Below are positions 36,736 through 45,700 of a DNA stretch of 64,000 bases, in pieces (position 1 is the first letter of the stretch; every line of letters begins with the position of its first letter). The position numbers were made by a program, and so were the translations under genes. This stretch comes from Trueperaceae bacterium (GTDB taxonomy: Bacteria; Deinococcota; Deinococci; Deinococcales; Trueperaceae): positions 22,130 through 86,129 of the forward strand of contig JAABSI010000002.1 of the NCBI GenBank assembly GCA_011390455.1, written 5' to 3'. The notes beneath the pieces are model-generated. The model worked only from the letters and a program-made list of their open reading frames with translations. It was not told where the DNA came from and did not search any database.

Positions 36736-38511
36736 TCAGAGCGGCCAGACGACCAGGAGGAGCGGCACGCTCACCGCGACGATCAGGACCTCGAGCGGCA
36801 GCCCCATCCGCCAGAAATCCGAGAAGCGGTAGTTGCCCGGCTCCAGCACGAGCGCGTTCGACTGGTGGCCGATCGGGGTGAGGAAGGCGCACGAGGCGCC
36901 GATCGCCACCGCCATCAGCAACGGGTCGACCGCGACGTCGAGCCGCCCCGCCAGGTCGATGGCGAGGGGCGCCATGAGCACCGCGGTGGCGTTGTTGTTC
37001 ACGACGTCCGAGAGCAGCATGGTGGCCACCATCAGGAGCGTCAACACCAGCACCGGACCGCTGCCGCCCGCGACCACCATCAGCGCCTCGGCGACGAGCG
37101 CGGTCCCGCCGGTGGCCTCGAAGGCGGTGCCGAGCGGGATCATCGCGCCGAGCAGGACGATGACGGGCCAGTCGATCGCGGCGTACGGCTCGTCGCGCTG
37201 CAGCACCCCGAAGAGCGTGAGCGCGACCGCCGCGGCGGCGAAGGCCACGTGCACGGGCACGAGCCCCGCCACGACCGTCGCGATCGCGGTCGCGAACACG
37301 CCCGTCGCCAGGGCGAGCCGACGCGGTTTGCCGATCGTGACGTTGCGTTCCGCCAGCGGCAGCAGCCCGAACTCGCCGATCACCTCGGCGACGTGGTCGC
37401 TCGGCCCCTGGAGCATCAGCACGTCGCCCACCTCGAGGTTCGCGTCCGCGATGCGCTTCTTGACCCGCTCGCCGTGGCGCGCGATCGCCACCAGGTTGAC
37501 GCCGTGCACCACCCTCAGCCGCAGCGCCGCCGAGGAGCGCCCCTTCATGCTCGACCCCGGCGGGACGATCGCCTCGGTGAGGACCACCTCGTCGTTCGCG
37601 AGGGCGGCGCGGTCGAGTTCCTTCTCCTCTTCGAGGACCAGGTCCGACGCCGCGACGAGCGCCTCGATGGCGCCCGGTTCGCCCTCCACCACCAGCACGT
37701 CGCCCGCAGCCAAGCGCTCGTGGGCGCGCGGCGCGAGCCGGCGCTTCTCGTCGCGCACGACCCCGATGACGACGGCGCCCTCGCCGAGGGCCTCGAGCTG
37801 CTCGAGCGTCGAGCCGGCGAGCTCGCTCTCGTCGGGGACCCGCAGTTCGGTGACGTACTCGGCGACGTCGAACAGCTTCTCCGGGTCGGGGGCGGTGGCG
37901 CGGTCCTTCGGCAGCAGCCGCCAACCGATCATCGTGACGAACGCGACGCCGACCACCGCCACCACCCCGCCGACGGGCGCGAAGTCGAAGAGGCCGAAGG
38001 GCGCGCCGAGCTCGCGGGCGCGGTAACTCGAGATGATGAGGTTGGGCGGGGTGCCGATCAGCGTGGCCATGCCGCCCAGGATGGAGCCGAAGGCGAGGGG
38101 CATCAGCGCCATCGCGGGCGAATAGCCGTCGCGGTACGCCTGCCGCAGCGCCACCGGCAGCATCAGGGCGAGGGCTCCGACGTTGTTCATGAACGCCGAC
38201 AGGACGGCCACGATGGCGGTCTGCGCGAGCAACTGCGCCACGGGTTTGCCCTCGAGGGGCGCCAGCGTGCGCACGAGCAGGTCGACGAGTCCGGCGCGCT
38301 CCAGCGCGCGACTGATCACGAGCACCGCCGCGACCGTGATCACGGCCGGGTGGGCGAAGCCCTCGAACGCGCGGTCCAGCGGCAGCGTGCCGGTGGCCAG
38401 GACGGCCAAGAGGGCCAGCATGGCGACGAGGTCGTAGCGCCAGCGCCCCCAGACGAACAGGGCGAGGGTCACGACCAGGACGCCGAAGACCATGGCCTGG
38501 TCGAGCGTCAC
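36736..38511 (-). CDS. SLC13-family permease with TrkA-C domains
   Basis: From GTG 38511 this is a 591-residue protein beginning VTLDQAMVFGVLVVTLALFV. It has divalent-anion:sodium symporter helices such as ARALERAGLVDLLVRTLAPL and AFMNNVGALALMLPVALRQA, and IGTPPNLIISSYRARELGAP. Two central TrkA-C domains lie between the helical halves (LEQLEALGEGAVVIGVV and GRSSAALRLRVVHGVNLVAI). It may import sulfate or dicarboxylates. The start overlaps the stop of a 12-codon ORF (GTGA) and has no ribosome site of its own; an alternative in-frame start lies at 38622. Confidence 0.85.
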   Translation of the reverse strand: MTLDQAMVFGVLVVTLALFVWGRWRYDLVAMLALLAVLATGTLPLDRAFEGFAHPAVITVAAVLVISRALERAGLVDLLVRTLAPLEGKPVAQLLAQTAIVAVLSAFMNNVGALALMLPVALRQAYRDGYSPAMALMPLAFGSILGGMATLIGTPPNLIISSYRARELGAPFGLFDFAPVGGVVAVVGVAFVTMIGWRLLPKDRATAPDPEKLFDVAEYVTELRVPDESELAGSTLEQLEALGEGAVVIGVVRDEKRRLAPRAHERLAAGDVLVVEGEPGAIEALVAASDLVLEEEKELDRAALANDEVVLTEAIVPPGSSMKGRSSAALRLRVVHGVNLVAIARHGERVKKRIADANLEVGDVLMLQGPSDHVAEVIGEFGLLPLAERNVTIGKPRRLALATGVFATAIATVVAGLVPVHVAFAAAAVALTLFGVLQRDEPYAAIDWPVIVLLGAMIPLGTAFEATGGTALVAEALMVVAGGSGPVLVLTLLMVATMLLSDVVNNNATAVLMAPLAIDLAGRLDVAVDPLLMAVAIGASCAFLTPIGHQSNALVLEPGNYRFSDFWRMGLPLEVLIVAVSVPLLLVVWPL

Positions 38512-38546
38512 GGTCTTCGACCGGCGCGGCGGAGCATGGCCGGCAT
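38508..38546 (-). CDS. 12-aa leader peptide coupled to SLC13 permease
   Basis: ATG 38546 reads MPAMLRRAGRRP and stops at TGA 38510-38508, which overlaps the GTG of the permease (GTGA). It is preceded by TAGACT at 38553-38558, 6 nt upstream, so it would be the first codon of a leaderless mRNA. Translation of the permease would then depend on termination and re-initiation here. The Arg-rich end could slow ribosomes. There is no protein-level evidence; the call rests on geometry. Confidence 0.5.
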   Translation of the reverse strand: MPAMLRRAGRRP

Positions 38547-38552
38547 GCCTCG

Positions 38553-38558
38553 AGTCTA
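38553..38558 (-). promoter_or_regulatory. leaderless -10 (TAGACT on minus strand)
   Basis: TAGACT on the minus strand ends 6 nt before the leader-peptide ATG 38546. Confidence 0.5.
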
Positions 38559-38614
38559 CGCGGGTACGATGCAGCGGTACCCGTCGGCTGCACCGGACCG
38601 CCGTACCATGAGGC

Positions 38615-38634
38615 ACGATCACGAACGATCACGA
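38615..38634. repeat. 10-bp tandem repeat, 2 copies
   Basis: ACGATCACGA occurs twice head to tail (38615-38624 and 38625-38634) between a TACCAT hexamer (38604-38609) and the DegV gene. Confidence 0.8.
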
Positions 38635-38686
38635 TCGACGTCGCCGTGGCCGAGCACCGGTGACGGGCGTCGGTCCGGAGGTGCTC

Positions 38687-39574
38687 ATGGCCGACTCCAC
38701 CACGCCCACCCCGCCCGAACCCCAGTTCGACGTCATCGTCGATCACGGGTTCGATCCCCTCCCCACGCTCGCGAACGACCCGACCATCACGCCGTTCGTC
38801 GTCCAGCTCGGCGACGAGACCCGTTCGTCGACCGAGATGCCGCTGCCGGAACTCCTCGAACGGCTCGACGCGGGTGGGGTCCACCCGAGCACCAGCCAGC
38901 CCTCCCCGGAGACCTACGCCGAGCGCTACCGCGCCGCCACCCGGCCGGTGCTGGGCATCACGGTCTCCTCCGCGCTCTCGGGGAGCCTGAACGCCGCCGA
39001 TCAGGCGCGCGCGCTCGCGCCCGACGTCGACGTGACGCTGCACGACTCCGGGACGGTCAGCGTCGCCCAGTCCTTCCAGGTGCACGCGGCCATGACGGCG
39101 CGGGCGCTCGGGCACGACGTGGCCACCGCGATCGAGTGGATGCGCAAGGTGCACGCCGAGACCGAGTTCTTCTTCACGCTCGGCACGCTGGTGTACCTGC
39201 AGCGCGGTGGTCGCATCGGCCGCGTCATGGCGACGCTCGGCACCATGCTCGACCTGAAGCCGATCATCACCGTCGACAAGGCCGCGGGCGCGTACGTCAC
39301 CGTCGCGCGGGCGCGCACGTGGGGACGGGCGATCGAGGGGCTCGCGCGGCAGGTGACCACGAGCATCGGGGAGGGGACGCCGCTGCGGATCGGGCTCGTG
39401 CACGGCAGCGACATCGCCGACGCGGAGTCGGTCCTGGCGCGGGTCGTGGAGCGCCACCCGATCGTCTGGTCGGGGTTCGTGCCGGTCGGCCCCGCGCTGG
39501 CGGTGCACGTCGGGGCCGTCGCGGTGGGGGTCGCGGTCGCGCCGGGCACGTGGCCGTGGGAGCGGGAGACCTGA
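38687..39574 (+). CDS. DegV family fatty-acid-binding protein
   Basis: ATG 38687, preceded by GGAGGTG (38677-38683), opens a 295-residue protein beginning MADSTTPTPPEPQFDVIVDH. The DegV fold is visible: TSQPSPETYAERYRA (the lipid-binding TSxPS motif), TVSSALSGSLNAADQA, and GGRIGRVMATLGTMLDLKPI. DegV/FakB proteins bind a fatty acid and present it to FakA kinase. No FakA-like gene is seen nearby. An upstream in-frame GTG at 38660 lacks a ribosome site. Confidence 0.92.
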   Translation: MADSTTPTPPEPQFDVIVDHGFDPLPTLANDPTITPFVVQLGDETRSSTEMPLPELLERLDAGGVHPSTSQPSPETYAERYRAATRPVLGITVSSALSGSLNAADQARALAPDVDVTLHDSGTVSVAQSFQVHAAMTARALGHDVATAIEWMRKVHAETEFFFTLGTLVYLQRGGRIGRVMATLGTMLDLKPIITVDKAAGAYVTVARARTWGRAIEGLARQVTTSIGEGTPLRIGLVHGSDIADAESVLARVVERHPIVWSGFVPVGPALAVHVGAVAVGVAVAPGTWPWERET

Positions 39575-39619
39575 TCGGCGGCACGCACAGGCGTACCTGA
39601 ACCGGTGCGCTGCGGGGCC

Positions 39620-39625
39620 TAAGCT
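39620..39625 (+). promoter_or_regulatory. candidate promoter of the glucan synthase unit
   Basis: TAAGCT at 39620-39625 with CTGAAC at 39597-39602 (17-bp spacing) gives a -10/-35 pair about 75 nt before ATG 39701, so the glucan synthase mRNA would be leadered. Confidence 0.4.
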
Positions 39626-39700
39626 GGACGCACGTCCCGTCGTCCATCGCCGCGGTCGCAGCGCCGCTCGTCCCACGCGACGACGCTCAGGAAGGCGCCC

Positions 39701-42700
39701 ATGGTCCCGCGCGCTCCACGTGTTCGTACGCTGCGCGCTCCGGCGCCGCCTTGGAACGACAAGGCGCCGGTGCGCCAGGAGTTGTTCGGCGCCGAGCGCC
39801 TCGACCAGCACGCCGCCAGCCTCGCCGCGGCCCAGCGCGTGGTCGAGCGGCCGCGGGCCGTTCGATCCTTGCGCGCCCGGCTCGACGACGATGCGGCTGC
39901 CCTGCTGGCCGCCTATCGCGCGAGCGCGACGGAGGTCGCGCTCGGCAAGGGCGTGGTGCCGGCGGGCGAGTGGTTGCTCGACAACTTCCACGTCGTCGAG
40001 GCCCAGGTGCGCGAGGTGCGCGACGCGCTGCCGCCCGGCTTCTACCGCCAACTGCCGAAGCTCGCCGAGGGCCCCTTCGCGGGCTACCCGCGGGTGCTCG
40101 GCTTGGCCTGGGCGTACGTCGCCCACACCGACAGCGACGTCGCGCCGGAGTCGCTCGGCCGCTTCATCGCCGCGTACCAACGGGTGCAACCGCTCACGAT
40201 CGGCGAGCTGTGGGCCGTCGCGATCACGCTCCGGTTCGTCCTGATCGAGAACCTGCGGCGGGTCACGGACGAGATCGCCGAGGACCGCGCTGCGTATGCC
40301 GCCGCCGACGCGTTGGCCGATCGCATCCGGGGGGCCGGGTCGAGCCGTGCGTGGCGCGATTCCGACCTCGAGCCCAACGCCGACGTCGCCTGGCGCACGG
40401 CCTTCGCCGCCCAACTCGCCAAGCGGCTGCGCGACCAGGACCCGGCGACCACGCCCGCGCTCGGCTGGCTCGAGGAGCGGTTGGGGCGCCAGGGCACCTC
40501 GATCGAGGGCGTCCTCGCCGCGACCCAGCAACGCCTCGGCGCGGCGAACGTGACGATGCGCAACATCGTGACGAGCATGCGGCTCATGACGGCGATCGAT
40601 TGGGCCGAGCTGTTCGAGCGCGTCAGCCTGGTCGACGAGCAGCTGCGCGCACGGAGTTCCTTCGCAGCGATGGACTTCGCGACCCGGGACGCCTACCGCG
40701 GCGCCATCGAGGAGCTGGCGCGGGGGTCCGGCGCCACCGAGCTCGAGGTCGCCGATCGGGTCCTCGTCGCGGCGCGCGACGCGGCCCTGGCCGAGAACGA
40801 TCCCGAGCGGAGCGGGCGCGTCGGCGATCCCGGCCACTTCCTCATCGGCGACGGGCGCCGCGCGTTCGAGCGCACCCTCGGGGCCCGCCCGTCGGTGCGC
40901 ACCCGGGTCCACCGCGCCGTCGAGCGGCTCGGCTTGCCCGGCTACGTCGGCGGCATCGGGCTCGCGACCGCCGCGCTCGTGGTCCTCGTGGTGGTCGCGC
41001 TGGCGGCGACCGGCGTGGGCGCGCTGGGGTTGGCGTGGATCGCGGTGGCGATGGTGCTGCCGATGAGCGAGATCGCGACGGCGCTGGTCAACCGCCTGAC
41101 CACGCGCCTGCTGGGCACGACGGCGTTGCCTGGCCTCGATCTGGATACGGGGGTGCCGACCGCTTGGCGCACGCTGGTGGTCGTGCCGACCATCCTGGCG
41201 AGCGAACGCGACCTGGAGGAGCAGATCGAGCGGCTCGAGGTCCACCACCTGGCCGGCGCCGACGGCGACCTCACCTTCGCGCTGCTGGCCGACGGCGTCG
41301 ATGCCGATGCCGAGGAGCTCCCCGGCGACCAGGCGTTGCTCGCCGCCGCCGTCGAGGCCTTCGAGAGCCTGAACCGGCGCCATCCGTCGGGGCCGGCGGG
41401 ACCGCGGTTCCTGTTGCTGCACCGGCGCCGCGTGTACGACGCCCGCCAGGGCGTCTGGATGGGGTGGGAGCGCAAGCGCGGCAAGCTCCGGGAGCTCAAC
41501 CGCCTGCTGCGCGGCGCCACCGACACCACCTTCCTGCCCCTGGGCGGAGGGCCGCCGTGGGTGCCGGAGGGCGTGCGCTTCGTCCTCACGCTCGACGCGG
41601 ACACGCGCCTGCCGCGCGGCGCGGCGCAGAAGCTGGTCGGCAAGCTGGCGCATCCGCTCAACCGCCCGGTGCTCGACGCGACCGGTCGGCGCGTGGTGCA
41701 CGGGTACGGCGTGCTCCAACCACGGGTGACCGCACCGTTCCCCGAGCGCGGTGAGGACTCGCTGTTCCGCCGGGTCTTCGGGGCCCCGAGCGGCATCGAT
41801 CCCTACGCCTCCGCCGTCTCGGACGTCTACCAGGACCTGTTCGGGGAGGGGTCGTTCACGGGGAAGGGCATCTACGACGTGGATGCCTTCGAGGCGGCGC
41901 TCGCCGGGCGGATCCCGGACGCGACGATGCTGAGCCACGACCTGTTCGAGGGGGTCTTCGCGCGCGCCGGCCTGGCCACCGACGTCGAGGTCGTGGAGGC
42001 GTCGCCGTCGCGCTACGACGTCGCGGTCAAGCGCCAGCACCGCTGGACGCGCGGCGATTGGCAGCTGCTGCCGTGGCTCTTCGGGCGCCGGACCGGCCCC
42101 CTGGCCGTGCCGCCGCTCGGGCGCTGGAAGATGCTGGACAACCTGCGCCGCTCGTTGCTCGCACCCGCGGCGCTGGTGGCGCTGGTCTCGTCCTGGTTCC
42201 TGGGCCCGATCGGCAGCGCCGTCGGGGTCGCCTTCGTGCTCGGCGCGCTGGTCGTGCCGGCCTTCCTCCCCGCCTTCTACGCGGTCGTCCCGCGGCGCAG
42301 CGGCGTGCTGTTCCGCAACCACCTCGCCACGCTGCGCGCGGACGTCCAGCGCTCGGCCGCGCAGGCGCTCCTGACGATCGCGTTCTTGCCCGACACCGCC
42401 TGGTGGATGCTCGACGCGGTGGTCCGAACGCTGGTGCGGGTGTACCGCACGCGCCGCCACCTCCTCGAGTGGACGACGGCGGCGCGGCAGGCGAGCGGAC
42501 CGCGCCTCGGCGTGGCCGGCTTCTATCGGACGATGGCGGGGGGCACGCTCGTCGCGCTCGCGGCGGCGGGGGCCGCGCTCCTCCTGGCGCCAGCGTCGGC
42601 CTGGCTCGTCGTCCCCTTCGCCGTGCTGTGGGCCGCCGCGCCGGCGGTGGCGCATTGGATCAGCCGCCCGCCGACGGTGGCGCGCCGGCGGGCGTTGCCG

Positions 42701-45700
42701 GCCGCCGACGCCGCGGAGCTCCGCCTGGTCGCGCGGCGCACCTGGCGCTTCTTCGAGACCTTCGTGACGGCCGAGGAGCGCCATCTGCCGCCCGACAACT
42801 TCCAGGAGGACCCGAACCCGGTCGTGGCGCGGCGCACCTCGCCGACGAACATCGGCCTCTACCTGCTCTCGGCCGTGACCGCCCGCGACTTCGGCTGGGC
42901 GGGCACCGCGCAGACGGTCGCGCGGCTCGAGGCGACCTTGGGCTCGGTCGCGGCGCTGGACCACTTCCGCGGGCACCTCTTCAACTGGTACGCGACCGAG
43001 GACGGACGCGTGCTCCAGCCCGGGTACGTCTCGTCGGTCGACAGCGGGAACTTGGCCGGCCACCTCCTCGTCGTCGCGAACGCGTGCGAAGGGTGGGTGC
43101 ACGAGCCGCGGGCACCCGAGGCCCGGACCGGGATGCTCGACGCCCTGCTGCTCGCCCGCGAGGCCCTCGCGCACGAGGCCCTGGCGCAGGGTGCCCTGGG
43201 CGGTGCGCGGACCGACCTCGTGGCCGCGCTCGATGCCCTCGAGGCCCGAGTGAGGGCGCCCGACGCGCTGTGGGCGGCCTTCGGGCCGCTCGTGGACGAG
43301 GTCGTGCGCCTCGCCGCCGAGCTCGGGGCGCCCGAGGCCGACCTCGAGGACCTGGCGTACTGGGTGGGCGCGCTCGAGCGCGCGCGGGACGGACACGACG
43401 ACGACGCGCGGCTGGACGCCACGGGCACCAGCGCGCTGGGCGCCCGCCTGCGCGCCGTGGCGACCACCGCGCGCTCGATGGCGCTGGCGATGGACTTCTC
43501 GTTCCTGGTCCACCCGGAGCGCGGCTTGCTGTCGATCGGCTACTCGCTCGACGAGAACGGGCTCGACCGCAGCTGTTACGACCTGTTGGCCTCCGAGGCG
43601 CGGCTGGCGAGCCTCTTCGCGATCGCGAAGGGCGACGTCGAGACCCGCCACTGGTTCCGGCTCGGGCGCGGCGCGTCGCCCGTCGGCAGCGGGTCGGTCC
43701 TGCTGTCGTGGTCGGGTTCGATGTTCGAGTACCTGATGCCGTTCCTGGTGATGGACGCCCCGGTGGGCAGCCTGTTGGAGCAGTCCCAGCGGCACGCGGT
43801 GCGGCGCCACCAGGCGTACGGTGCGCGGCTGGACGTGCCGTGGGGCGTCTCGGAATCGGCCTACGCCGCGCGCGATCACGAGTTCACCTACCAGTACGCG
43901 AACTTCGGGGTTCCCGAGTTGGGGCTCAAGCGCGGCCTGTCCGAGAGCGTCGTGGTCGCGCCCTACGCGACGGGCTTGGCCACGATGGTCGATCCGCAGC
44001 GCGCCCTGCGCAACTTCGCGCGCCTGCGCGAGCTCGGCGCGCTGGGCCGGTACGGGTACTACGAGGCGCTGGATTACACCCCCAGGCGCGTGCCGACGGG
44101 CGAACCCTTCACGCTGGTGCGGACCTACATGGCCCACCACCAGGGGATGACCGTGGTCGCCGTCGCCAACACGCTGGACGACGGCCGGATGCGCGCGCGC
44201 TTCCATCGCGAGCCGATCGTCCAGGCCGCCGAACTGTTGCTGCAGGAGCGGGTGCCCCACGACGTCGTCGCGGTCACCCCGCGCGCCGACGAGGTCGCGG
44301 AATCCCCCTCCGAGCTGCGCGCCGGTGCCTCCACCGTGCGCCGGCTGCATCCGGCCCCGACCGATCCGCCCGTCACGCACCTGCTGTCCAACGGTCGCTA
44401 CGCGGTCATGGTCACCGCGACCGGCGCCGGCTACAGCCGCTGGCACGACCTGGCCGTGACGCGCTGGCGCCCCGATGCGACCCGCGACGAATGCGGCTCG
44501 TTCGTGTTCCTGCGCGACGCCCACAGCGGCGAGGTGTGGTCGGCCGGGATCGAGCCGATCGGTCGCGGCGACGTGGAGGACGTCGTGGAGTTCGGCGAGG
44601 ACCACGCCGAGTTCATCCGTCGCGACGGCGCCCTGACCACGACGACCGACGTCCTGATCTCGGGGGAAGAGGATGCCGAGGTGCGGCGCGTGTCGCTCAC
44701 CAACGCGGGTCGCCGCGAGCGGGTGATCGACGTGACCTCGTACGCGGAGTTGGTGTTGACGTCGGCCGACGTCGATGCGGCGCATCCGGCCTTCGCGAAG
44801 CTGTTCGTCCAGACCGAGTACCTACCGGAGTACGACGCGCTGATCGCGACCCGCCGCCGGCGCTCGCCCGACGAGGCCGAGGTGTGGGCGGCGCACCTGG
44901 CCGTGGTCGAGGGCACGACCGTCGGGCCGACGCAGTACGAGACCGACCGGGCGCACTTCTTGGGGCGCAGTCGGACCATCGGCGAGGCGGCCGCGATCGT
45001 CGACGCTCGGGTGTTGTCGAACACGGTCGGCACGGTGCTCGACCCGGTCTTCGCGCTGCGCCGCCGCGTGCGGGTGCCACCCGGCGAGGTCGCCCGCGTC
45101 GCCTTCTGGACGGTGGTGGCGGGTTCGCGCGGCGCCCTGATGGACGCGATCGACAAGCATCGCGACCGCAGCTCCTTCGAACGCGCCAAGACGCTCGCGT
45201 GGACGCAGGCCCAGGTGCAGCTGCGCTTCTTGGGCGTCACCACCGAGGAGGCCGCCGACTTCCAGCGCCTCGCGACGCCGCTGTTGATCGCCGAGGCCCG
45301 CTTCCGCGCGCCCGGCGCCGCGATCGCCGCGGGGGCAGGGCCGCAGTCGGGCCTGTGGCCGCACGCGATCTCGGGCGATCTGCCCATCGTGCTGCTCCGC
45401 ATCGACGACGTCGCCGACCTCGATCAGGTCCGTCAGCTGCTGCGCGCCCACGAGTACTGGCGCCTGAAGCGCCTGGCCGTCGACCTCGTCATCGTCAACG
45501 AGCACGCGGCGTCGTACCTGCAGGACCTGCAGGTCGCGCTCGAGACCGCGGTCCGCTCGAGCCAGTCGCGGCCCCGGTACGGCGACGTGCCGGCGCACGG
45601 CTCGGTCTACGTGCTGCGCGCCGACCTGATGACGCCCGAGGCGCGGGCGCAGATCCGCTCCGTCGCCCGCGTCGCGCTCATCGCCCAGCGCGGTCCGATC

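Noticed and set aside
38615..38634. The ACGATCACGA doublet as a CRISPR-like or phage element
   Set aside because: Only two copies, 10 bp each with no spacer; it is a simple tandem duplication in a promoter region.
36665..44785. A 2706-codon open frame on the minus strand opposite the SLC13, DegV and glucan synthase genes
   Set aside because: Its translation is low-complexity Arg/Gly/Ala/His-rich with no recognisable domain, and it runs antisense to genes with clear conserved motifs. It is a shadow of GC-rich codon use.
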